From Alphaproteobacteria bacterium (lineage in GTDB: Bacteria; Pseudomonadota; Alphaproteobacteria; Acetobacterales; Acetobacteraceae), in contig JAPLOI010000039.1 in assembly GCA_026400815.1 (NCBI GenBank), positions 23,098 through 87,097 on the forward strand: a DNA stretch of 64,000 nt. Direction: 5' to 3'. The notes beneath the pieces are model-generated. The model searched no databases. It saw nothing but the letters and a program-made list of their open reading frames with translations, and was not told the origin of the DNA. The position numbers and the translations under genes are program-made. Shown here piece after piece: positions 16,507 to 24,523 of this stretch (position 1 is its first letter; every line of letters starts with the position of its first letter).

Positions 16507-18058
16507 TGATGCCGGCTTCACCATGCAGGACGCACGCCGCCGGCTGCTGGTCGATGAAAGCGACCTGCCCAGAACCGCGCGCGAGGTGGCAGCATTGCTC
16601 GCTGCGTCGGGGCAATTCTTCGAGCGTGGCGGGTGCCCTGTCAGCGTCGTGGCGGATGCGCAGACCGGGGCGCTCTTCGCCCGTGCTGCGACACGCGAAA
16701 CGGTGGTGCGTGCGGTCCACGAGCGGGCGCAGCCCTATGTCTTGCGCACCAAGCGGCGTGGCGAGCCGGAGGAGAAGCCGATCACGCTGCATGACCGCCT
16801 GGCGGCACTCTATCTCGACATGGCCGGCCAATATGACCTTCTTCCCCTGCACGGCATCGCCTATGGGCCGCTGCTGGATGTGGGCGGCGCGGTTCACGCG
16901 CACGCTGGATATCATCCGCCGACCGGGTTCTGGTGCGCCAGCGTTCCCAACCTGGCTGCATCGCTCCGCACCACGCCTACCCGGCGGGACGCCAAGGCGG
17001 CGTTGCTGAAGCTGCGGCGGGTGTTCGCAACCTTCCCCTTTGCCGATGCGCCGCGCCGGCCTGGACCTGGGGGCATCGACCTCGTGGACCTACGCGCGCC
17101 ACCGGGCATGGATGAAAGCGGGCTTCTCGCTGGGCTGCTGACGGCGATCTGCCGGCCAAGTCTCTCGGTTGCGCCTGGCCTGTTGATCCGCGCACCGAAT
17201 TTGAGCGGCAGCGGCACGGGCAAGGGACTTCTCGCCAAGGCTATCTGCACCATCGCCTTCGGCGCCTCCCCTGCGGCGCTCACCAGCGGCGGGAATATCA
17301 AGGAGCTGGAGGCACGATTGGGCACGGCGCTCATGGACGCCTCACCGGCGGTCTTTCTCGACAACTTCAACGGGGCGACGCTGCAATCCGACATGATGGC
17401 GAGCGTTCTGACGGAGCGGCGGGCAAAGGTGCGCGTGCTGGGCCTGTCGAAGGACGTATGGCTGAACCCGTCATGCTTTCTGGTGGTGGCGGGCAATGCG
17501 GTGATGCTGTCGGAAGACCTGGTGCGCCGGTTCTTGGTCGTGGAACTGGATGCCAGGACCGAGGACCCGGAGGCACGGCCATTCACCGGCGACTTTCTGG
17601 CCGAGGTACAGATGCGTCGCGCTGAACTGCTGGGCGCTGCTCTGACCATATGGCGCTGGGCGCAGTTGCATTCGGGCAGGATCGCGCGCGGCCTTGCCCT
17701 GGGTAGCTATCAGCAATGGTGCGGCTGGGTGCGGGACGCGCTGGTGGCGCTGGGCGCTGCCGACCCGGTGGCGCGTGTCGCCACGATCAAGGCCGCCGAT
17801 ACAAAGCGGCAGGACACCGCCGCGTTCTTCGGCGCTTGGCACGAATGCCACGGCGACCGGCCGATGAAGGCCACCGAGGTGGATGCCGAGGTGGTTTCGA
17901 TCATCAACCCCCACGGGCGGAGCCGGCAATTCATCGCATCTGAGTTGGCCAAGCTGGTCGGGACACGAGTAGCAGGGTTGATGCTGACCCGCTCCAAACC
18001 TTCCGGCCGGTGGTCAACTGCCACCTATGCGGTAACGCGACCCCTGCCGCTGGAATAG
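16499..18058 (+). CDS. P-loop ATPase of island replication, primase-helicase type
   Basis: A 519-residue protein, probably the helicase partner of the upstream primase. The central ATPase domain has a Walker A GSGTGKGLLAK (about 239-249) and a Walker B-like VFLDNFNG (about 289-296). After it come an arginine-containing stretch and VRRFLVVELD, a layout seen in virulence-associated E and DUF927-like phage or plasmid replication ATPases. The C-terminal 100 residues (VDAEVVSIINPHGRSRQFIASELAKL) look like a winged-helix DNA-binding domain. Start ATG 16499 lies inside the end of the primase gene. The gene is followed at once by the inverted GGCATAGGG array. The exact family is not certain. Confidence 0.78.
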   Translation: MPDDAGFTMQDARRRLLVDESDLPRTAREVAALLAASGQFFERGGCPVSVVADAQTGALFARAATRETVVRAVHERAQPYVLRTKRRGEPEEKPITLHDRLAALYLDMAGQYDLLPLHGIAYGPLLDVGGAVHAHAGYHPPTGFWCASVPNLAASLRTTPTRRDAKAALLKLRRVFATFPFADAPRRPGPGGIDLVDLRAPPGMDESGLLAGLLTAICRPSLSVAPGLLIRAPNLSGSGTGKGLLAKAICTIAFGASPAALTSGGNIKELEARLGTALMDASPAVFLDNFNGATLQSDMMASVLTERRAKVRVLGLSKDVWLNPSCFLVVAGNAVMLSEDLVRRFLVVELDARTEDPEARPFTGDFLAEVQMRRAELLGAALTIWRWAQLHSGRIARGLALGSYQQWCGWVRDALVALGAADPVARVATIKAADTKRQDTAAFFGAWHECHGDRPMKATEVDAEVVSIINPHGRSRQFIASELAKLVGTRVAGLMLTRSKPSGRWSTATYAVTRPLPLE

Positions 18059-18062
18059 GCCC

Positions 18063-18089
18063 CCCTATGGTCCCTATGCCCCCTATGCC
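18063..18089 (-). repeat. Three tandem 9-mers, inverse orientation of the 8112 array
   Basis: Read on the plus strand the units are CCCTATGGT (18063-18071), CCCTATGCC (18072-18080) and CCCTATGCC (18081-18089). Two are exact complements of GGCATAGGG and one differs at two positions. The array begins four bases after the ATPase stop codon. Confidence 0.82.
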
Positions 18090-18163
18090 AATGAAGGTTC
18101 AACGCGCAAACCTGCGACGGCCGCACGCGCGAATGGCTCCAAACTGAACGCCTCTAGACTGCC

Positions 18164-18209
18164 GACAGGACGGGCTTTCGGCCCTCGCGTCCTGTCAATG
18201 TCCTGTTCA
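18164..18209. repeat. Right set of CAGGAC-type motifs, possible integrase arm sites
   Basis: GACAGGAC at 18164-18171 precedes an inverted segment and the 21-bp repeat at 18189-18209, which is identical to 6725-6745. It lies 55 bp inside the right att repeat. Presence of the same motif set inside both ends suggests binding by the integrase or its accessory factor. Confidence 0.6.
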
Positions 18210-18264
18210 TTCGCAGCACTGTCGCGGCGGGAACCAAAAAACCTCTTGCAAATCAAGGGGTTGT

Positions 18265-18341
<77 letters not shown>

Positions 18342-18410
18342 GCCACCGACAAGGCGTTGGCCCGTCGGGAGGCGGCGCTATAGCAAGGGTGGGGGGGCTT
18401 GTGAAGGGGC

Positions 18411-19658
18411 CTACAGGGAACGATTTGCGCGGGCCAGCACCGCTTCGAACAACACCTGGGTGCCAGCGGCCGCTTCCTCCGGTTCGATGCTCTCGGCTTC
18501 GTTGTGGCTGAGGCCGTCCTTGCAGGGGGTGAAGATCATCGCCGTGGGCACGTGGCGGGCCACATACACCGCGTCGTGGCCCGCGCCGCTCACGATCTCC
18601 CGCGCGGACAGGCCCAGTTTTTTCGTCGCCTGGCGCACGAGATCGACGCAGGCGGGATCGAAGGGCTGCGGCGGGATCTGGAACAGTTCCGTCAGGTTCC
18701 AGTCGATGCCACAGGAAGCAGCAATGGCGGCAGCCTCGCGCGGGAATTCCTCGGCGATACGCGCCACCTCCGCCCCATCGGGGTGGCGGAACTCCACGCT
18801 GAAGCGCACCTCGCCGGGCACCACGTTGCGGCTGTTCGGCGCCACGTGAAGCTGGCCCACGGTGCCGCGACCATCCTCGCCCCGTGCGCGCATCATGCGG
18901 TCCACCAGGTCGATGATGCGTGCAGCGCAGACCAGGGCATCGCGCCGTGCGGAGGGCGGCGTGGTGCCGGCGTGGGAATCTTGGCCCGTGGCCACCGCGT
19001 CGTACCACACCTGCGCCTGCGCGCCGGTGACGATGCCGATGGGCTTGCCCTCCCGCTCGAGGATAGGGCCCTGCTCGATGTGCAGCTCGAAATAGGCATC
19101 GGCCGGGAAGGGCCGGGCCGGCTCGACACCGCGATAGCCGATGCTGTCCAGCGCCTGTTCCACCGTCACCCCCTCGATATCTGGCAGGGCATAGGCCTTG
19201 TCGCGGCTGTACACCCCGGCCCAAACGCCGGAGCCCATCAGCGAATGGCCGAAGCGGCTGCCTTCCTCGTCGGTCCAGTTCACCAGCTCGATCGGCGCCT
19301 CGGTGGCGATGCCGAGGTCGTTCAGGCTGCGCATCACCTCCAGCCCGGCGATCACGCCCAGCGCGCCGTCGAACTTGCCGCCGCTGGGCTGGCTGTCCAG
19401 GTGGCTGCCCATCAGCACCGGCAGGCGCGCGGGGTCGCGGCCTGGTCGGCGGGCGAACATGTTGCCAATCTCGTCCACGCGCACGGTCAGGCCCGCGGCC
19501 TCGCACTGGGCGCGGAAATGGTCACGCCCCTGGCGGTCGATGTCGGTGAGGGTGAGGCGACGCACACCGCCCTTGGGCGTGGCGCCGAAGCGGGCCATGT
19601 CCATCAGGCTGTCCCACAGCCGCTTGGGGTCGATGCGCTGGTTGGTCTGTCCGCTCAT
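18411..19658 (-). CDS. M20-family amidohydrolase (allantoate / N-carbamoyl-amino acid hydrolase type)
   Basis: A 415-residue zinc- or manganese-dependent hydrolase of the AmaB/allantoate amidohydrolase family, which removes the carbamoyl or ureido group from N-carbamoyl-L-amino acids or allantoate. Metal ligands are visible: H87 in GSHLDSQ, D98 in GGKFDGALG, E131-E132 in DEEGSRFG and H193 in LHIEQGP. A late His in KDGLSHNEAE completes the site. A dimerisation lid domain lies at about 210-330. The start is ATG 19658 with GGAGAG upstream, although the frame stays open far beyond it. The gene is divergent from the lipoprotein gene. Confidence 0.92.
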   Translation of the reverse strand: MSGQTNQRIDPKRLWDSLMDMARFGATPKGGVRRLTLTDIDRQGRDHFRAQCEAAGLTVRVDEIGNMFARRPGRDPARLPVLMGSHLDSQPSGGKFDGALGVIAGLEVMRSLNDLGIATEAPIELVNWTDEEGSRFGHSLMGSGVWAGVYSRDKAYALPDIEGVTVEQALDSIGYRGVEPARPFPADAYFELHIEQGPILEREGKPIGIVTGAQAQVWYDAVATGQDSHAGTTPPSARRDALVCAARIIDLVDRMMRARGEDGRGTVGQLHVAPNSRNVVPGEVRFSVEFRHPDGAEVARIAEEFPREAAAIAASCGIDWNLTELFQIPPQPFDPACVDLVRQATKKLGLSAREIVSGAGHDAVYVARHVPTAMIFTPCKDGLSHNEAESIEPEEAAAGTQVLFEAVLARANRSL

Positions 19659-19734
19659 CGTGCTCTCCGGATTCGGCGGCATCTTGCCCGGCGGGGTGGT
19701 TCCTGCAAGCTTCGCCGCCCCGGAGGTTCCCCCC

Positions 19735-20160
19735 ATGCGTGCAGTTCTGGCGGCCCTGTTCATGATCGCGCTGGCGGGGTGCACCCTGGTGGACCAGCGC
19801 ACCTTCCGCGCTGAGGGCGCCGCACCAGGCGCGGAGGAGGTGGCCCGCGCGGCGGCGGCGGCCCGCCAGGTGGCCTCGGTCCGCATGGGCGATCCCGCCG
19901 AGGCCTGGCGCCGCGTGGTCGCCGATGCGGTGCAGGCGGCCGAGCAGCGCGCGCCGGGCGGCGTGTTCGAGGTGATGGCGCTGGTGCCGCTGCAGGCCGC
20001 GCCGGCAGAGCAGGATCGCCGCGTGGCCGAAGCCTCGCGCGATGCCCGGGCGGTGGCCGAGGTCCTGGGCGCAGCGGGCATCCCGTCCGAGCGCGTGCGG
20101 CTGGGCCTGCAGGGCGACGGGGGCAACCCGGCACGGGATGTGCGCGTGTTCCAGCGGTGA
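19735..20160 (+). CDS. Small lipoprotein
   Basis: A 141-residue predicted lipoprotein with signal sequence MRAVLAALFMIALAGC (lipid-modified Cys16). The mature part is alanine- and arginine-rich, and mostly helical, with a C-terminal stretch GIPSERVRLGLQGDGG. The pattern of ARAVAEVLGAAGIPSERV is reminiscent of the end of an OmpA-like domain, but the fold is too short to be sure. The stop overlaps the possible GTG start of the next gene, which points to an operon. Confidence 0.8.
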   Translation: MRAVLAALFMIALAGCTLVDQRTFRAEGAAPGAEEVARAAAAARQVASVRMGDPAEAWRRVVADAVQAAEQRAPGGVFEVMALVPLQAAPAEQDRRVAEASRDARAVAEVLGAAGIPSERVRLGLQGDGGNPARDVRVFQR

Positions 20161-20174
20161 GGGTGTCTGACCTG

Positions 20175-21353
20175 ATGGACCGCCCGACGGTCCGGCTGAA
20201 CCCGAATGCCGACAAGCGGCTGCGCGCGGGCCACCCCTGGGCGTTCAGCAACGAGATCCGCATGTCCCCGGAATATCGCGCCTGGGAGCGCGGCATGCCG
20301 GTGAAGCTGGAGAGCGCCGATGGCTGGCGCTACGGCACCTTCATGTTCAACCCGCACAGCCTGATCGCGGCCCGCCTGCTGGACCGCAACCCGGAGGCGG
20401 AGATCGACGCCGCCTGGGTTGGGCACCGTATCGCCCGGGCCGCCTCGCTGCGGGCACGCCTCGCGGACCCACGCTTCCACCGCCTGGTGCATGCCGAGGC
20501 CGATGGGCTGCCCGGCCTGGTAGTGGACCGCTACGGCGACGTGGCCGTGGTGCAGGCCAACACGGCGGGCATGGACCGGCTGCTGCCGGACATCACCGCG
20601 GCGCTGGTGGGCCAACTCGGCCTGCGCGCCGTGGTGGCACGCAACGATTCCGCCGCGCGCGAGCAGGAAGGGCTGGCCCAGGAAATCCGCCTGCTGCACG
20701 GCACCGAAGCGGCCACGGTGGCCCAGGAAGCCGGCGTGGTCTTCCCGATCGATCCGCTCGGCGGCCAGAAAACCGGCTTCTTCTACGACCAGCGGCCAAA
20801 CCGTGCGGTGGTCGCCGGGCTGGCCAAGGGCGCGCGGGTGCTGGACGTGTTCTGCCACCTGGGCGCCTTCGGCCTGGGCTGCGCGAAGGCCGGGGCGAAG
20901 GAAGTGGTGCTGGTAGACAGCTCCGCCCCGGCCCTGGAACAGGCGCTGGCCGCGGCGGCAAGCAACGGCCTGGCCGGGGTATCGGCGAAGCGCGGCGACG
21001 CCTTCGACGTGATGGCCGAGCTGGCCCAGGCCGGCGAGAAATTCGACATCGTGGTGGTTGATCCGCCCGCCTTCGCCAAAACCAAGAAAGACCAGCCGAA
21101 CGGCCTTCGCGCCTACAGCCGCATGGCGCGGATGGCGGCGGCGCTGGTGGTGCCCGGCGGCTTCCTGTTCGCCGCCTCCTGCAGCCACCACGCGCCGCTG
21201 GACCTGTTCGCCGCGGCCATTGGCGAGGGGCTGCACCGGGCCCGGCGCGAAGGGGCGGTGGTGTTCACCGGCTTCGCGGGCCCAGACCACCCCGTGCACC
21301 CCCAGGTGCCGGAAAGCGCCTACCTCAAGGGACAGCTGATACGCCTCGCCTGA
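20175..21353 (+). CDS. rlmI: Class I rRNA methyltransferase, RlmI-like
   Basis: A 392-residue AdoMet methyltransferase of the RlmI/COG1092 family, which methylates a cytosine C5 in 23S rRNA. An N-terminal PUA-like domain (RPTVRLNPNADKRLRAGHPW, about 3-22) is followed by the EEHUD-type middle part with GLPGLVVDRYG. The Rossmann domain contains QKTGFFYDQR, VLDVFCHLGAFG as motif I and VVDPPAFAKTKK as motif IV. The Cys in FAASCSHH is the probable catalytic or helper residue. I chose ATG 20175, with GAGGGTG nine bases upstream. A GTG at 20157 overlaps the previous stop. Its last 29 bases overlap the convergent transglycosylase gene. Confidence 0.88.
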   Translation: MDRPTVRLNPNADKRLRAGHPWAFSNEIRMSPEYRAWERGMPVKLESADGWRYGTFMFNPHSLIAARLLDRNPEAEIDAAWVGHRIARAASLRARLADPRFHRLVHAEADGLPGLVVDRYGDVAVVQANTAGMDRLLPDITAALVGQLGLRAVVARNDSAAREQEGLAQEIRLLHGTEAATVAQEAGVVFPIDPLGGQKTGFFYDQRPNRAVVAGLAKGARVLDVFCHLGAFGLGCAKAGAKEVVLVDSSAPALEQALAAAASNGLAGVSAKRGDAFDVMAELAQAGEKFDIVVVDPPAFAKTKKDQPNGLRAYSRMARMAAALVVPGGFLFAASCSHHAPLDLFAAAIGEGLHRARREGAVVFTGFAGPDHPVHPQVPESAYLKGQLIRLA

Positions 21354-22245
21354 GCCCGGTAGCCACCATGGCGAGCGGCACCGGGTTGGAGCGATAGGCG
21401 GCCAGGCCCCGGCCCATCATGCCGTTGGCGGCCGGCATCATGGCCACCTGGTCCGCCCCGTTGGACAGCATCTGGCCACCACCGCCGGGGGCGGCCGCCG
21501 GCACCGGTGGGCGGGTGGGCGCCGTGGCGCCGGGCGGCAACCCCGCCAGCGCGGCCTGCACGCGGTTGCGATAGGGCTCCGCCCGCTCCGGCGTTTGCGA
21601 GTGGTAGAAGCCGACCGCCTTGTTCCAATCCCCGCCCGCCGGGCCCTCCTTCAGCTGCTTCAGGAAGCGGGCGGCATAGTCGGCATTGGCCATCGGGTCG
21701 AAGCCATGCTCCAGCGAGGCGAAGGCGTTAGGGTGATGGACGCGGTTCACCTGCATGCAGCCGATATCGATCGAGCGCATGCCGGCGGCTTCGGATTGGC
21801 GAACGAAGGCCAGCGCGGCCTCCCGCGTGTCCAGCAGGGCGCCACGGCCCTCGGCATTCACCGCCCAGGGCCACGGGTTGCGCTGGCCGGTCGCGGGGTC
21901 GGTGCGGCCGCTCTCCACCAGGCCGATGGCGAGCAACAGGCCCTGCGGGATCCCATGGGCGCGCTCGGCGGCCAGGATTGCCGACCGGCAAAGCATGCCG
22001 GGCGCCTGCGTGCCGGGTGGCGCGGCCGGGGCCGGCGTGGCCGAGGCAGCGGTGGTCGAACCCGCGGCGAGGGCGGGCGGCACCGGCGGTGGTGGCCTGG
22101 GCACGTGAAACAGCGTCTGGAAGCTGCCTATCCCCCGCATCGGGGGCACAAGCGGCCCGCCCTGGCCACCCTGGGCGAGGGCCGGGGCCAGTGGAAGGGC
22201 GCAGAGCAGGCTGGCGAGGGCGAGGAGGGCATGGAGGAGGCGCAT
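21325..22245 (-). CDS. Exported lytic transglycosylase (SLT-like)
   Basis: A 306-residue protein with a signal peptide (about 1-24, ending ALAQ), a proline- and alanine-rich linker, and a lysozyme-like domain from about 85. The catalytic Glu is in LLAIGLVESGR, and the family pattern continues with SIDIGCMQVNRVHHP and AKFLKQL-type AARFLKQLK, then AVGFYHSQTPERA. It should cleave peptidoglycan glycan strands in the periplasm. The C-terminus is a low-complexity tail. It lies last in a minus-strand series after the DsbA-like gene, 64 bp away. Confidence 0.85.
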   Translation of the reverse strand: MRLLHALLALASLLCALPLAPALAQGGQGGPLVPPMRGIGSFQTLFHVPRPPPPVPPALAAGSTTAASATPAPAAPPGTQAPGMLCRSAILAAERAHGIPQGLLLAIGLVESGRTDPATGQRNPWPWAVNAEGRGALLDTREAALAFVRQSEAAGMRSIDIGCMQVNRVHHPNAFASLEHGFDPMANADYAARFLKQLKEGPAGGDWNKAVGFYHSQTPERAEPYRNRVQAALAGLPPGATAPTRPPVPAAAPGGGGQMLSNGADQVAMMPAANGMMGRGLAAYRSNPVPLAMVATGLRRGVSAVP

Positions 22246-22309
22246 GCGGCCTGCAATGCATGCGGCGGGCCAGACTGCGCCGCCCCCTCCCGGGCGGTGG
22301 CGTGGAGCC

Positions 22310-23098
22310 TTACTGCGGCTTGCGGCGCGCGTTGGCCACGGCGGCCACCAGGGTCGGCAGGTCCACCGCGCCGGGCAGCACCTGCTCGCCGATGACGTAG
22401 GCGGGCGTGCCCTGCAGGTCGAGCTTGCGGCCGAGGGCGAGGTTGTCGTTGATCCGGCCCATGATGTCCGGCGCGGTCATGTCGCGCATCAGCCGCTCGG
22501 CATCCAGCCCGGCGCGGGTGGCGGCGGCGCGCAGCGTGCCCTCGTCAATGGCGGGGCCGCCGGTCATCAGGATCTGGTACATCTTGTGGTAGCCGCCCTG
22601 CTTGTGGGAGGCGAGCAGCGCGCGGGCGCCCAGCGTGCTGGCGGGGCCGAGGATCGGGAAATCCTTGAACACCACGCGCACGCCGGGGTCGCGGCGGATC
22701 AGCTCGTTCACCACCGGCACCATGCGTCGGCAATAGGGGCAGCGAACGTCGTAGAACTCCACGACCGTCACGTCGCCATTGGGGTTGCCGGCCACGGGGT
22801 CATCGGGGTTGCGGAACAGGGCCGGTGCCAGCTCGCCGATCGCGCCGCGCGCGGTACCCATCTTCTGGCGCTCCTCCTCCTCCTGCAGGGCGGAGATGGC
22901 ATCGCGCAGCAGGCTGGTGTCGTTGCGCAGGGCATCGCGGATGATGGCGATGATCTCCTGGCGCTGCGGGGTGGTGAAGCTGCCCAGCGGCGGCAGCGCG
23001 GCAGAGGGCGGCGGCGCGGGGGCCTGGGCCAGGGCCGCACCGCTGCCGAGCAGCGAAACGGCCAGGACCAGAAGGCGCAGCAGGGAGGAAAGGCGCAT
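22310..23098 (-). CDS. DsbA-family thiol-disulfide oxidoreductase
   Basis: A 262-residue exported thioredoxin-fold protein of the DsbA/Com1 type, which makes or reshuffles disulfides in periplasmic proteins. A signal peptide (about 1-25) is followed by a helical stretch of about 60 residues (the N-terminal dimerisation helices of the ScsC/BdbD-like group). The active site CPYC is at 120-123, and the cis-proline loop is GTPAYVIG. The gene starts four bases after the stop of the M48 protease gene, so the two form an operon. Its partner could be the protease or another envelope protein. Confidence 0.9.
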   Translation of the reverse strand: MRLSSLLRLLVLAVSLLGSGAALAQAPAPPPSAALPPLGSFTTPQRQEIIAIIRDALRNDTSLLRDAISALQEEEERQKMGTARGAIGELAPALFRNPDDPVAGNPNGDVTVVEFYDVRCPYCRRMVPVVNELIRRDPGVRVVFKDFPILGPASTLGARALLASHKQGGYHKMYQILMTGGPAIDEGTLRAAATRAGLDAERLMRDMTAPDIMGRINDNLALGRKLDLQGTPAYVIGEQVLPGAVDLPTLVAAVANARRKPQ

Positions 23099-23101
23099 GC
23101 G

Positions 23102-24523
23102 TCAGAAGCCCTCGCGGTTTTCTTTGCGGACGGCATTGCCCACATCCACCGCGCGCTGGCGCGACGGACCCTGGGGCAGCTGCTTCTCGGCCCGGCGCGC
23201 GAGCGTGCGGGCGCGGGGAATGTCCCCTAGCACCAAAGCCTCCTCCGCCAAAGCGAGATCGGCCTGGCCCATCTCGCCCAACCGCCCCCAGGCAATGCCG
23301 AGGCTCCGCCATGATTGGGAGTCGTCGCGTTCCCGCGCCAGGGCGGATTGCAGGTGGCCGATCGCCAGGCGCAGCTGGCTGGAATCGTTGGTCTCGATCA
23401 TGGCCCGCGCCAGCGCGGCGCGGATCGGCGCCCAATCCGGCGCCAGGCGGGCGGCCTCGCGGTAGGGCGGGATGGCGGCGGCGCCACGCCCGCCTTCGAA
23501 CAGCACCTGGCCCTTCAACTCGTGCAGCCAGGGGTTGCTTGGCTGCTCGGCCAGCAACCCATCGATCAGCCGCAGCGCCTCGTCGGTGCGGCCGAGGCGA
23601 TACAGCGCGATGCCGCGGGCATAGCGGGCGGCTGGCGCGCTGTCGTTCTCCCGGATTCGGCGCAGCGTGACGGTGCTGGGCTCCAGGAAGCCGCGCAGCT
23701 TGGCGCGCACCATCTGGAAATTCGCCTCGAAGCCGGTCGGCAAGGGGGTGTTGGTGTACTGGCTGCGGGCCAGATGCGCCGTAACCGCCTCGATCCGGTC
23801 CCGCGTCAGCGGGTGGGTGCGCAAATAGGGGTCCTGCAGGTCGTCGATCAGCGCATCCTGGTCCTGCATGCGGCGGAACAGGGCGGTAAGGCCACGGGCC
23901 GACCAGCCAAGCTGCTCCAGCGCATACAGGGCGGACTGGTCGGCCGCGTTTTCCATGCTGCGGGTGAAGCTCATCAACCCGCGCTGGGCCAGTTGCTGGC
24001 CGCCGAGCATGGCACCCATCCCCGCCTCCCCGCTGCGGCCGGCCACGCCGGCGGCCACACCGATCAGCATGGCGGCAACCGACTTGATCATCGCCTCGCG
24101 CATCATCTCCGGCAGGCGGGCCAGGTGGCCGCCGCGGATATGGCCGGCCTCGTGCGCCAGCACGCCGATCAGCTCCAGCGCGGAATCGGCCTTGGCGATG
24201 ATCCCGGTGTTGACGAACAGGCGGTTGCCGGTGCTGACGAAGGCGTTTAGAGCGTCATCGCGGATCAGGATCGTGCGGACCGAAGCGGGGTCCACCCCTG
24301 ACGCGCGGAACAAGGGGTTTGCGAAGGTGCGCAGCAACGTCTCGGTCTCGGCGTCGCGGATGGTCACCAGGGTGGGCGCGATTCCCTGCGCGGCTGCTGG
24401 TGGCGAAACGGCAGCGGCAGCCAGTGCGACGGGCGCGCCAAGCGCGGCGCCCAGCACCGCGCGGCGATGCCAGGTGGAATGGGAGCAGCCGAAGCGTGTG
24501 CAGCAGGTCATGAAGCGGGCCAT
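23102..24523 (-). CDS. Periplasmic M48 metalloprotease with TPR region (BepA-like)
   Basis: A protein of about 473 residues related to BepA/YfgC, which degrades or chaperones misassembled outer-membrane proteins. An N-terminal export signal contains HRRAVLGAALG. The zinc motif is HEAGH in VLAHEAGHIRGGHL, with a third ligand in ENAADQSA. TPR-like helices fill the C-terminal half from about 320 (ARYARGIALYRLG, PSNPWLHELKG). Start choice lies between ATG 24523 and ATG 24511. Both overlap ATGs of the divergent gene within CATG. Neither has a strong ribosome-binding site. It is followed at once by the dsbA-like gene. Confidence 0.88.
   Translation of the reverse strand: MARFMTCCTRFGCSHSTWHRRAVLGAALGAPVALAAAAVSPPAAAQGIAPTLVTIRDAETETLLRTFANPLFRASGVDPASVRTILIRDDALNAFVSTGNRLFVNTGIIAKADSALELIGVLAHEAGHIRGGHLARLPEMMREAMIKSVAAMLIGVAAGVAGRSGEAGMGAMLGGQQLAQRGLMSFTRSMENAADQSALYALEQLGWSARGLTALFRRMQDQDALIDDLQDPYLRTHPLTRDRIEAVTAHLARSQYTNTPLPTGFEANFQMVRAKLRGFLEPSTVTLRRIRENDSAPAARYARGIALYRLGRTDEALRLIDGLLAEQPSNPWLHELKGQVLFEGGRGAAAIPPYREAARLAPDWAPIRAALARAMIETNDSSQLRLAIGHLQSALARERDDSQSWRSLGIAWGRLGEMGQADLALAEEALVLGDIPRARTLARRAEKQLPQGPSRQRAVDVGNAVRKENREGF

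Noticed and set aside
18411..21299. A 962-codon open frame on the minus strand
   Set aside because: Only the C-terminal 415 residues are a real amidohydrolase. The upstream part is antisense to a lipoprotein and the RlmI-like gene and has out-of-frame composition.
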